Source: Lampris incognitus | Lineage: Eukaryota; Chordata; Actinopteri; Lampriformes; Lampridae | Direction: 5' to 3' | DNA length: 64,000 nucleotides | Assembly: GCF_029633865.1 (NCBI RefSeq) | Contig: NC_079211.1 | Location: forward strand, 5,132,118-5,196,117 | Shown here: piece by piece, positions 30,561 to 42,600 of the stretch | How the letters are laid out: every line of letters begins with the position of its first letter | How positions within the stretch are numbered: position 1 is the first letter of the stretch | The notes under the pieces: model-generated | What the model was told of the DNA's origin: nothing | Databases searched by the model: none | The model's input: only the letters and a program-made list of their open reading frames with translations | Translations under genes and position numbers: made by a program

Positions 30561-30804
30561 CTGAATGGATGTGTAAACGGGATGGTAAATCAGTATTTTA
30601 CGGACACTTCATCTCAGTGATAAAACAGTCTTGTGTATAACAGCAACAATATTCCGCCTCCATGCTGTGCTCAGAGAGTCGGGTCTAATACAGCCGGATG
30701 GGATGCCCTTTCAGACCTTTACACAACTAGCTAGCTAGCTTAGCAAATCACTCGAGCTGGGTTATCGTTCTGCTATTGTGCATGCACATGGAATGAGACT
30801 CACC
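30561..30804 (-). other. cox18: COX18 noncoding 5' exon end and 5' UTR intron
   Basis: On the minus strand GTTACAGG is followed by an excellent donor GTGAGTC at 30803-30797. The acceptor CATTCAG lies at 30561-30567, 15 nt before the ATG. This predicts an untranslated first exon ending at 30804. The true TSS is not visible. Confidence 0.55.
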
Positions 30805-30934
30805 CTGTAACGACGCGGATCACAGGCCCGGGTGTCTGTGCGTCTGAAGCTTGCACTCAGTTACTCATGCAAAAATATCTTGGGCATTAATCCATTTTGA
30901 ACTGTATTTCAGAACGCTCGTAGTCGCGCACATC

Positions 30935-30969
30935 TGACGTCATTCGTGTGGCGGTTAAATATGACGTCA
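30935..30969. promoter_or_regulatory. Two perfect CRE (TGACGTCA) sites upstream of COX18
   Basis: TGACGTCA at 30935-30942 and again at 30962-30969, 27 bp apart, followed by a TAACGTCA half-like site at 31011. They lie about 130-165 bp upstream of the predicted noncoding exon's donor, in position for a proximal promoter. CREB/ATF binding is inferred. Confidence 0.6.
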
Positions 30970-31199
30970 TAGTGAACAAGCTTTCGCTCAGAAAACATTT
31001 GAGGTTAAAATAACGTCACATCGCCATTATATTTACGACAATGTACTTTTCTGTATTTTGAAAAAAGAGACCGGTGTTTGAAAATAAAGACGACCGAATT
31101 TATTCCCAAGTAATTCCCTTCAATCTGCCTTCTGACCGCTAGATGTCCTCAGAGCACCGCTTCATGACGTGCTGTAGGCGCTCGTTCACCAAGCTGCTT

Positions 31200-34130
31200 C
31201 GGACCTGCGGGCAGGCGCCCCATCTGGTCCGGAGAGAGGAGGATGAGGAGAAGTGAAGACGGGTCAGGTTCAGTGTGAAGACCTTCAGACAGGCGCCCCA
31301 TCTGGTCCGGAGAGGGGAGGATGAGGAGAAGGGGAGACGGGTCGGGTTCAGTGTGAAGACCTTCAGACAGGCGCCCCATCTGGTCCGGAGAGGGGAGGAT
31401 GAGGAGAAGTGGAGACGGGTCAGGATCAGTATGAAGACGGGTCAGGTTCAGTATGAAGATGGGTCAGGTTCAGTATGGGAGGATGAGGAGAAGTGGAGAC
31501 GGGTTGGGTACAGTGTGAAGACGGGTCAGGTTCATTATGAAGACGGGTCAGGTACAGTGTGAAGACGGGTCAGGTTCAGTGTGAAGACGGGTCAGGTTCA
31601 GTATGAAGACGGGTACAGTATGGAGACGGGTCAGGTTCAGTATGAAGACGGGTCAGGTACAGTGTGAAGACAGGTCAGGTTTAGTATGAAGACGGGTACA
31701 GTATGGAGACGGGTCAGGTTCAGTATGGAGACGGGTCAGGTACAGTATGAAGACGGGTCAGGTTCAGTGTGAAGACGGGTCAGGTTCAGTGTGAAGACGG
31801 GTCAGGTTCAGTGTGAAGACGGGTCAGGTACAGTATGAAGACTGGTCAGGTACAGTATGAAGACGGGTCAGGTTCAGTGTGAAGACGGGTCAGGTTCAGT
31901 GTGAAGACGGGTCAGGTTCAGTATGGAGACGGGTCAGGTACAGTATGAAGACGGGTCAGGTTCAGTGTGAAGACGGGTCAGGTTCAGTGTGAAGACGGGG
32001 CAGGTACAGTGTGAAGACAGGTCAGGATCAGTATGGAGACGGGTCAGGTACAGTGTGAAGACGGGTCAGGTTCAGTATGAAAAAGGGGTCAGGTTCAGTG
32101 TGAAGACGGGTCAGGTACAGTATGAAGACGGGTCAGGTTCAGTGTGAAGACGGGTCAGGTTCAGTATGAAGACGGGTCAGGTTCAGTGTGAAGATGAGTC
32201 AGGTACAGTATGAAGACAGGTCAGGTTCAGTGTGAAGACGGGTCAGGTTCAGTGTGAAGACGGGTCAGGTTCAGTATGGGAGGATGAGGAGAAGTGAAGA
32301 CGGGTCAGTTTCAGTGTGAAGACGGGTTAGGTTCAGTATGGAGACGGGTCAGGTTCAGTGTGAAGACGGGTCAGGTTCAGTATGGAGACGGGTCAGGTTC
32401 AGTGTGAAGACGGGTCAGGTTCAGTGTGAAGACGGGGCAGGTACAGTGTGAAGACGGGTCAGGTTCAGTATGAAGACGGGTCAGGTACAGTGTGAAGACA
32501 GGTCAGGTTCAGTATGGAGACGGGTCAGGTACAGTGTGAAGACGGGTCAGGTTCAGTATGAAGACGGGTCAGGTTCAGTGTGAAGACGAGTCAGGTACAG
32601 TATGAAGACAGGTCAGGTTCAGTGTTAAGACGGGTCAGGTTCAGTGTGAAGACGGGTCAGGTTCAGTATGGGAGGATGAGGAGAAGTGAAGACGGGTCAG
32701 TTTCAGTGTGAAGACGGGTCAGGTTCAGTATGGAGACGGGTCAGGTTCAGTGTGAAGACGGGTCAGGTTCAGTATGGAGACGGGTCAGGTTCAGTGTGAA
32801 GACGGGTCAGGTTCAGTATGGAGACGGGTCAGGTTCAGTGTGAAGACGGGTCAGGTTCAGTGTGAAGACTGGTCAGGTACAGTATGAAGACGGGTCAGGT
32901 TCAGTATGGAGACGGGTCAGGTACAGTATGAAGACGGGTCAGGTTCAGTATGGAGACGGGTCAGGTTCAGTGTGAAGACGGGTCAGGTTCAGTGTGAAGA
33001 CGGGGCAGGTACAGTGTGAAGACGGGTCAGGTTCAGTATGAAGACGGGTCAGGTACAGTGTGAAGACAGGTCAGGTTCAGTATGGAGACGGGTCAGGTAC
33101 AGTGTGAAGACGGGTCAGGTTCAGTATGAAGACGGGTCAGGTTCAGTGTGAAGACGAGTCAGGTACAGTATGAAGACAGGTCAGGTTCAGTGTTAAGACG
33201 GGTCAGGTTCAGTGTGAAGACGGGTCAGGTTCAGTATGGGAGGATGAGGAGAAGTGAAGACGGGTCAGTTTCAGTGTGAAGACGGGTCAGGTTCAGTATG
33301 GAGACGGGTCAGGTTCAGTGTGAAGACGGGTCAGGTTCAGTATGGAGACGGGTCAGGTTCAGTGTGAAGACGGGTCAGGTTCAGTATGGAGACGGGTCAG
33401 GTTCAGTGTGAAGACGGGTCAGGTTCAGTGTGAAGACTGGTCAGGTACAGTATGAAGACGGGTCAGGTTCAGTATGGAGACGGGTCAGGTACAGTATGAA
33501 GACGGGTCAGGTTCAGTATGGAGACGGGTCAGGTACAGTATGAAGATGGGTCAGGTTCAGTGTGAAGACGGGTCAGGTTCAGTGTGAAGACTGGTCAGGT
33601 ACAGTATGGAGACGGGTCAGGTTCAGTGTGAAGACGGGTCAGGTTCAGTATGGAGACGGGTCAGGTACAGTATGAAGACGGGTCAGGTTCAGTGTGAAGA
33701 CTGGTCAGGTTCAGTATGGAGACGGGTCAGGTTCAGTGTGAAGACGGGTCAGGTTCAGTATGAAGACGGGTCAGGTACAGTGTGAAGACGGGTCAGGTAC
33801 AGTATGAAGACGGGTCAGGTTCAGTATGGAGACGGGTCAGGTACAGTATGAAGACGGGTCAGGTTCAGTGTGAAGACTGGTCAGGTTCAGTATGGAGACG
33901 GGTCAGGTTCAGTGTGAAGACGGGTCAGGTTCAGTATGAAGACGGGTCAGGTACAGTGTGAAGACGGGTCAGGTACAGTATGAAGACGGGTCAGGTTCAG
34001 TATGGAGACGGGTCAGGTACAGTATGAAGACGGGTCAGGTTCAGTGTGAAGACTGGTCAGGTTCAGTATGGAGACGGGTCAGGTTCAGTGTGAAGACGGG
34101 TCAGGTTCAGTATGAAGACGGGTCAGTAAA
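31200..34130. repeat. 22-bp satellite with higher-order structure between COX18 and SELENOT2
   Basis: The basic unit is TCAGTGTGAAGACGGGTCAGGT with TATGAAG, TATGGAG and TACAG variants, roughly 120 copies. The left edge (31200-31430) holds three copies of a longer unit with CAGGCGCCCCATCTGGTCC and GGAGGATGAGGAGAAG. That GGAGGATGAGGAGAAG insert recurs inside the array near 31475, 32275, 32667 and 33235. At the right end a 176-bp block (eight units) repeats in tandem, its ACTGG variant falling at 33701, 33877 and 34053. The ORFs here are artefacts. Confidence 0.97.
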
Positions 34131-35014
34131 CCACAAGTGTGTTTTACACCAATACTCACCCAACACGAATGCCCATCACATATCTGCAGAAACTAACTCC
34201 ACAAATCTCTTCCTGAATGTGGATTATTCTACAAAACAAACTGTGCCCCCCCCCCACCAGGTCATGCCCATCCACCTACCCTCTAAACCCCCCCCACCCC
34301 ACCCCCATCAGTGCTGGTCACTCATTGACAGACACCGGCTGTCGACATTTACACTGAAACGGCACCTGAATGGGCTGTGTTGTTAATTGTTTGTGCTTTT
34401 TCGTTTTGTTCTGTGGTATCGGTTTGTGGGAATGTTGGAAGTGTATTTTAACTTCTCCGTTGCACTGCTGTGGGCCGGGAGAAGCAGCACTTCCTTTTTA
34501 TTTATGTGCGCCGGTACATGATGAAAATGACAATAAACTAAATCTTGAAAATCTATTATTAAATCTAATATCCTATCAAAATGACAGGCATGTGAGGGTT
34601 AATGGTGTTAATGTCTGTACCCCTGACCAAGACGACGGAAAGGAGATCTGGAGTTGGTCCGCGACCCTGCAGCGGCCCACCGCTCCTGTACTAAAGGAAG
34701 GGTTAAATGCAGAGAACACAGTCGTTGTAAGAACACAACACCAAAGTATCTTCCTTTCTTGAGGAAGTTAGTGACAGATTGTTCGTCGCTGGAGAAATTA
34801 TGATTTCATAGTTTGCTTTGCATCAGTTGTTGGCAGGGAGAAACCAAGTAGAGGCCTCGGCTATTGCCTCTAGATTTCTCTGCATCCGTAGCGGGTAGTA
34901 CTGGGGACTCATTCATTTTATTTCAGACACAGCCAGTTTAGTTTAAAGGAATTCCATCTACTGTGCAAAAAGGTGTCCAAAGTTTGGCTCATTGACTGAA
35001 TTGTCGTAAGCTTG
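34131..35014. other. Intergenic DNA with a SINE-B2 tail
   Basis: At about 34590-34755 lies the 3' half of a SINE-B2 (GTTAATGGTGTTAATGTCTG, GGAGTTGGTCCGCGACCCTG). The remainder has C-runs and AT-rich DNA with no gene. Confidence 0.55.
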
Positions 35015-35460
35015 TGATCTTTTTTTTCAAATCTTTTTATTGATTTATGAACCAGTGTTGCACACGAAACACTGTTATACAAAATGTCCAATTGAACCGG
35101 TTTCATGCATGTTTAAACAGAACCTACTGTGGTGAGGTATACAAGCAGTAGGAAAAAAGCAGCAACGACAACAGTAATCAATCCCTATTCCAACTAATTC
35201 TCACCCAATCTTCATTTGCCCATTAGCCCCGTCATTCCTCCCAGCCAATCCCACCCACTTGTTGTAAGAGGGGAGGAAACACCACCAAGTGAAAGGCAAA
35301 TAAGTACACTCATTATACCAGTTAACCCAATAACATTTCCCACCCAAATTCTTCCCACTGGCTATTAAAAAAAGGGGGGGGTCTAGTTGTCATCTGGGTG
35401 AATGGTAGCCGTCTTCAAATAATCGATAAAGGGCTCCCAGGTCATGTCGAAGGCTTTACT
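35015..35460 (-). mobile_element. Probable 5'-truncated L1-type LINE 3' end
   Basis: Begins with TTTTTTTCAAATCTTTTTAT on the plus strand, which reads as a poly-A tail on the minus strand. It continues to GGGCTCCCAGGTCATGTCGA, matching my recollection of fish L1 3' regions. No coding remains. Confidence 0.4.
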
Positions 35461-35489
35461 GGGGATTTTAAGTGAAAATCGTATTCTTC

Positions 35490-35590
35490 CAAGTTTGGCG
35501 TGAGATAGTATCTCCTTGTTTGGCGTGAGATAGTATCTGCCCGTTTGGCGTGAGATAGTATCTCCTCGTTTGGCGTGAGATAGTATCTGC
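35490..35590. repeat. 25-bp minisatellite, about four copies
   Basis: The unit is GTTTGGCGTGAGATAGTATC plus TGCCC or TCCTC. It lies about 430 bp upstream of the SELENOT2 start codon. Confidence 0.9.
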
Positions 35591-35869
35591 TTGAGCCAGC
35601 TATTGTGTGTGTGGGGGGGAAGGGGGGGGCACGTTTCCGCTTAAATAAAATGAGGCGCCTCGCTACGAGAGCGGTGAAGGCCGAGACGCGCTTTCTATCA
35701 CAGACAGATCGGTGCTGTGGATGGTGGGACTCCCTCCACATGGGGGCTGGAAGAGGGTCAGGCGTATTAATAAGGTTCCTACCAAATACTGCCCCAAGCG
35801 TGTTAAGCTTGTGACACCAGAACCTGTCAGGTTTGGACGGGACCCATGTGATTGGTTGAGAGGAGGAGG

Positions 35870-36023
35870 AAGGAGGCGGGACTTCCGTCCACACCGGGTT
35901 GGTGCACTAACTACCGGGTGCCTCCTGGCTAACGGCCGGAGACGTTTGCTAGCGGTTGCGGAGGAGCTTGCTCGCGGTACCAGCGTGTTCTCCGGGGACT
36001 CTGGTCCCGGTGGCCCGTTCGAC
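35870..36023 (+). promoter_or_regulatory. selenot2: Probable SELENOT2 promoter/5' UTR
   Basis: A GC-rich stretch just upstream of the start codon with an ETS-type ACTTCCG at about 35880 and no TATA box, as in housekeeping promoters. The exact TSS is not visible. Confidence 0.35.
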
Positions 36024-36232
36024 ATGGCCGAGTACACCCAGACGGGCATCCTGACGGCTCTGCTGCTGTTCACGGCGGTGACGGTCCGAGACATCTACAT
36101 TGGCAGGAGGATGAGTCAAAGCCCGGCCTCGGAGAGCCTCGGCTCGGCCGCCGACGGCCTGCGGGACCCCGATACCCTGAAGGCGGCCAAACAAAGCATG
36201 TACCTCGGGCCCGTGCTTAAATTCCAGTACTG
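36024..36232 (+). CDS. selenot2: SELENOT2 coding exon 1
   Basis: Residues 1-69 plus two bases (TG) of the Cys70 codon. Starts MAEYTQTGILTALLLF and ends GPVLKFQY. The donor is GTAAGC. The intron splits the catalytic cysteine codon. Confidence 0.92.
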
Positions 36233-36651
36233 GTAAGCCGCCCGGACGTGCACGTAGCAACACAACACGTCCCGTTAAGACCAGAACTCTCATTAGCTTA
36301 GCCCGCTGTAACGAAGCGTTAGCTAGCCGTTAGCTAGCGGCTAGCTAGCGGCTAGCAGGCTAATCCCATTGGAGGCGTACGACTTTATGAAATCTCCAAT
36401 CCCAGAAATACTTCGTAAATCTCTAGTACTTCATAATACTTAATAGGTAATTATACACGATAAACCCCTCAGTCCTAGCACATGTGGACACATGCCTCAG
36501 TCGGGTTGTTATGGTTTGGGTTTCGGATCAGGTCTGGTTGTGTCGTCATGGGTTGTCCGATAGAGAACGGGTCGCTTTCAAGAAACCTTGCTAGTGAAGT
36601 GTTCATATCTAGGGCTCCACCTTATAATGTAAGGACATATTCTCAACATAA

Positions 36652-36698
<47 letters not shown>

Positions 36699-39600
36699 CA
36701 GCATCTCCTGAGGGTACAGCAAGGTGTTCCAGGAGTACTCCCGCTCCATCAGCCAGCTGTACCCGGACATCCGCATCGAGGGGGAGAACTACCCTCCGAC
36801 ACCCCTCAACAAGTGAGATCAGTTAACTCGTCTTTCCTTTTGACTCCAAACCTCCCTTACACACAACAGGCTTCCTGTGGTCCTAACCTCTTTTGGAGGT
36901 GGATTAGCTTCTCTTAACAATGGTTCTGTAAATGATACCCTCTCTAAAGACTAGGGATACGCATTTTACCTGAAGTGCCTGTTTGAGTACTTGCATGAAA
37001 TTCGAAACAAGTACTCTGCACTTTAGGGGAATTTCACACTTGGTCCATTTCCGCCTCTCGAGTGGACTCGGACAATGACTCCGCATTTTTTTGTGCTAAT
37101 GTGAACACACCAAATGAGCTCATAACTCTGAGAAGGAAAAAAAAAAACAAAACAGACCTAGACCTCGGTGGCACGGTGGCCCAGTAGTTAGCACTATTAC
37201 CTTACAGTAAGAAGGTCCTGGGTTCGAACCCCAGGCCGTCCCAGGTCCTTTCTGGGTAGAGTTTGCATGTTCTTCTCGTGTCTGCTTGGGTTTCCTCCGG
37301 GTGCTCCGGTTTCCTCCCACCATCAAAAAGACATGCATGTTAGGGCTAATACCCCTGACCAAGGAAATGGAAAGAAGAACTGGAGTTGGTCCCCGGGAGC
37401 TGCAGCTGCCCACTGCTGCTATACAATAGGATGGGTTAAATGCAGAGAACAAAATTTAATTGTAACTGTACAATGACAAAATAAAGTGGCTTTCTTTCTT
37501 TTCTCCTCAGGCAGTGGTCTGAAAGCAGTACATTTGTGGCTCATGTGGTCCAGCTGATTTGGGCTTAGTTCCTTTTGCTATGCTTGTCTTGGTCCTCGAG
37601 GCTTTCCATAGATGAGTCACATTAATTCATGAAGCAATGAAAAACACAAACTAACAGTCATGGCTGTTGGGAAGCTCCTGGAACTGATAAACTGATGTGG
37701 ACAGAGAAATTACCCCCTGCCCCCCCCCAGACATGTTGTGTCTCTTTTTCTGATTTTATGTCTGTCTTTCTTTTCCTCAATCCTTGAGGTTCTTACATGG
37801 ATTTTATTACTGTTGACAGATACTGTGCCATTATGGCTTGTACAGCATTGATTCAACAATGATTTTTTTTAAAAAGTCAAGATTGGTGGACAAGAGCTAC
37901 TTATAATCCAGAACAGTAAAAATCTGATTTGTAGTGAAACTGTTTTATGAACGCACAGTGGACTGAGGCCCTATCAGTGCTGAAGTGAACCACAAAGAGA
38001 ACGGAGTCCTCTTTCAAGTGAACTTACGTGAACACCAAGAGAGCTGTGTCTCTTTTCAGTCGGTCCAGATTTTGATCCACGTAAATAGAACTTGAGTTTG
38101 GTTCATTTAAAATGGGCCAAATGTGAAATAAATGTGTAGCTATACTCAACGCTGGTAAGTCTTTCTATTTTACTAACCGTGAAAGGCAGAGGTTTTTCCA
38201 TTTCATAAATCCACAACATAAACATATTCAAATAAAATTAGGTTAATCATCATTATGGGACATTTAACAAAATGAAACTAAAAGAAAGATGGCCAATACA
38301 GGCAACGTGCCGTGCTCTCTTACTACACGTCTCTGCTCTGCCCGTGATAACATTATACTCTGGCTCCATAAAGTCCACCAGATTGCAAAAACCCTTTCCC
38401 TCCATGACAGTCGGAGAAAACATGTATTGGGTTTCCGTTTCAGCTATTAGCTGGGTAATCTCCGGTCTCAGGGGGCCTGTTGCAGCACCAGACGGTGCTG
38501 GTAAACATGACGTGATATTGCTTTTCGCTGTCCTGTGTTTTGTCTTTATGCTTGACTCGCATAGAAAGCTGAAAGTGTAGCTTCCTTCACTAAACGGAAT
38601 CCACCAGTTTGTTTGAAATGTCTCCGCACTTCACTCCACATGGTGGCTGCTGCTGTGTGCGAGTGGCGTGACATGGAGGAACCGTAGTGGCTAATAGTCT
38701 TGGTAAAAATAGTTTAACATTTAACAGTTGTGTATATAGAAATGTTTTATTAGTATCATATATGTATTGATATTTAAACAATTTAATCAGTTCAGTCGGG
38801 ATGTCACAGTACTGTACAAGCGCTCATGTCCATTCCCACTAAGGACGTCTGTAATTTGATGTCTGTAGATGTCAAATGCTGTGGTTTTGTCCTGAAAGCT
38901 TGACTGTCTATTGCAAAGCAGTTATTAATTCGCTTAGTGGCTATGTTCTAGTACAGCGGATCTCCATCCGGACCTCGGGTACCAGTACTGGTGGTTTTCT
39001 ATTCCACCAGGTAATTCATTGCATTCACCTGTTTTTCCAGTTATTCAGCCTCCAGTCAGGAAGGTTTTACACTTGGAACAACAGGGGAAGCTGTGTCCGC
39101 TCTCTCTTCACTGTCCAAAGTCAGAAATGAGAACAACAAATGCAGTCATCTGTCAGCAAATGAAGGAAGAATCTTAAACTCTTCTCCCCTGCATCTCTCC
39201 AGGTATATAGGTAACTTCTTCTCCTATTTCAAGCTGCTTGCCATCACTCTGATTGTGAGTGGACAGAACCCATTTCCCCTGCTGGGCGTGGCTACACCAC
39301 GGGCCTGGACCTGGAGCCAGGAGAACAAGGTGATGTGTGTACTTGGCTACTAAACTAACCAGAATCAGAATCTGTTTAATTATCCAGTATGTTTTCACAC
39401 AACAGGAATCTGTTTGGATGAGTTTCTCACTGATTTATTAGTGGTTCTGGAATGAAGCCTTATGCAGCACCATATTGAATGAAAGCCCAATATATCCATC
39501 CATCCATTATCAAAGACGCTTATCCTGCTGTCTGGGTCGCAGGGATGTTGGGGCCTATCCCAGCAGTCATTGGGCGGCAGGCAGGGAGACACCCTGGACA

Positions 39601-42600
39601 GACTGCCAGGCCATCACAGCCTAATATGTAATGCAATAAAATATATTGTGTTGTATTTGGACCATAGATCATACTTAACTAATTTCTTCAAGATAAATGT
39701 TCGTTGACATAGAAAGGAAGAGAAATCAACCATTTTTAATACTGACAAAATTAGTAGATGCAACCCTACCATGCTAGTGATGATTATGGTCAATATAAAC
39801 CTGGACCTAACAGATTCTGCTTGTTAACATTTTCTTCATACTTCTGTCAGTATTATGACAACTCTGTACATTTTAATTTGTGTGAATTGGAAGCCACCCC
39901 TGTTGCAGTATGGCTAAAAGGCTGAACCAATATTGATATTAGGGCTGGACGCTACTACTATTGCTACTACTTTCGGGTGCTCCTGTTAAAGGTCGCCACA
40001 GCGGATCATCCGTTTCCATTTCTTCCTGTCTTCTGTGTCTTCCTCTGTCACACCAGCCACCTGCATGTCCTCCCTCACCACATCCATAAACCTCCTCTTT
40101 GGCCTTCCTCTTCTCCTCTTCCCTGGCAGCTCCATATTCAGCATCCTTCTCCCAATATACCCAGCATCTCTCCTCCACACATGTCCAAACCATCTCCATC
40201 TTGCCTCTCTTGCTTTGTCTCCAAAGCGTCCAACCTGAGCTGTCCCTCTAATGTAATCGTTCCTAATCCTGTCCTTCTTCGTCACTCCCAATGAAAATTT
40301 TAGCATCTTCAGCTCTGCCACCTCCAGCTCCGCCTCTGCCCAGAAATTAGGGCTGGACAATAACTCAGTATTATATCAGAATTAAATTTGGGCATTATCA
40401 TTCAGGGATTCCACACATCCTGAAAAATTTGAAAATTTATGGGCTAGTTCTTAAGTCACGGAAAACACCAGGAAAATTATAAAATATCCTGTAAATATTA
40501 TCTTAGTAAGTTTAAAATCACATGTCTACCTCTTGAGATGGGATGTTTTATGGTGTAATTTTTTTTCCTTGAGTAATTTTTAGCTAAGATCGCATATTTT
40601 AACCATAGCTCTGATGATGGTTGCCAAAACTGAAATGTTTGTTCAACCTCAAAAGTGAAAAGGTGCAAAAGGCAAAAGTGCTGGTCATCAGAGATGAGAA
40701 ACCTCTTGAAAAATTTGAGTGGTTACTAAACAACACAACAGAGTTCAACACACCAATCAATAAAACAAGCAAAGTAAAACATTATACACAACCATGACAA
40801 GACCAGACAGTAGTATTTCATCTCCGGCAGGAGACATTGATGATCAGTGAACAGCAAGGATTAGAGAACATGAAAAAAAGGAATTAAAGATGTTCAGATA
40901 TTCCGAACACAAATCACAGGATATGGAAAGTAATCTCTTCAACAACTGGCTATACTACACTGATGATGAGTTTAATATGATGGTCAACTCTGATCATAAA
41001 ATTTCAATTATCCACATTAACAGCAGACGCCTATATGCCAAATTCCAAAACATCAAAGAATATCTAAGTCACTTCAAGAATCCATTCAGCATAATGGCTA
41101 TATCTGAAGCATGGTTTAGACCTGAGAATGGTGTTGACTTTGAGTTAGCCAGATGCGAATTGTCTTGTAAGAACAAGAGGAACAAAAATGGGAGGGATGC
41201 TTTGTATTTGAGCAGCAGCCTCAATTACAAGGTGGTAGAAGTTACGTCAACACCTGTTGATGATGTGCTGGAATGTATCACAATTGAAATCTGTATGGGG
41301 TAAAAAAAGAAGAATGTAACAGTAAGTTGAGTATACAGATCACCAGGATCAAATATTGAAATATTTAAGGACTGGAGAGAAGAAACGTATTCAAAACATA
41401 GACCTGTCAAATCCAAATAAATTTCCAAATCCAAATCCAGAAGGGTACCAGCAAGAGTTAGAGGGAAGGTTTACAAGATGGTGGTGAGACCAGCTATGTT
41501 ATATGTTTTGGAGACGGTGGCACTGATGAAAAGACAGGAGGTGGAGCTGGAGGTGGCAGAGTTGAAGATGCTAAGATTTTCATTGGGAGTGACGAAGAAG
41601 GACAGGATTAGGAAGGAGTATATTAGAGGGACAGCTCAGGGTGGACGGTTTGGAGACAAGCAAGAGAGGCAAGATGGAGATGGTTTGGACATGTGTGGAG
41701 GAGAGATGCTGGGTATATTGGGAGAAGGATGCTGAATATGGAGCTGCCAGGGAAGAGGAGAAGAGGAAGGCCAAAGAGGAGGTTTATGGATGTGGTGAGG
41801 GAGGACATGCAGGTGGCTGGTGTGACAGAGGAAGATGGAGAGGACAGGAGGAGATGGAAACAGATGATCCGCTGTGGCGACTCCTAACGGGAGCAGCCGA
41901 AAGTAGTAGAAGTAGTAATAGTAGTGGTAGTAGTAGTAGAGGACCAAAACAACTCTCTCTGTATTAGAAGTTACTATGTATTAAAATTTAAATGAAGGAC
42001 AAGGTGTCTGAACCTTTTGAGGAAATGAAAGGGAATGGTGCGTGCAAAAGAGATATTTAAAGATTGAATTTTCATTTCCTGTCTCAAATAGTTTTTTTAC
42101 TTTCAGTGTTTTATGGCAGTTTCTTGAAAAACAAATAACACAAAATAAAACATGTAAATTTTTGAATGATGAAAACAAAGATGTTGGTAGTGACTTTTGG
42201 ACCCGTGTTTGTGTGTGATTTTTTTTTTTTCTCATGTTGTGTTTTTGTGTATTCTGTGTTACAGATCTTCTCGTGCCTGATGGCATTCTTCCTCAGTAAC
42301 ATGCTGGAGACCCACTTCCTGTCCACTGGAGCATTTGAGATCATGCTCAACGGTGAGTCCAAAGCCAAGGCTGGTTTATAGTATGAATCCCAAAGCTCTT
42401 GGATTCATTTAGAGTCTCCAGTAATCCTCTAGTGTGGGATGGACAGACCTGATTAAAAAAACAAAACAACTCTCTTGTTCTCCTAATCCAGTTCAAGGGG
42501 GATTTTGTACATGGTAGGAAGATATACTGGATAGGATAGCCCATCACAGGGAACACCAGAAACATGATCGCTGACACTTGCATCTGTTGGCAGTTTGGAG

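Noticed and set aside
31275-34386. Direct-repeat array that could be taken for a CRISPR, plus ORFs of 95-142 codons
   Set aside because: Repeats are contiguous without unique spacers, and the genome is vertebrate. The frames are repeat artefacts.
35712-36236. Upstream in-frame extension of SELENOT2 (ORF opening at 35712)
   Set aside because: The extra N-terminal 104 residues are R/G-rich with no family match. ATG 36024 gives the expected hydrophobic N-terminus.
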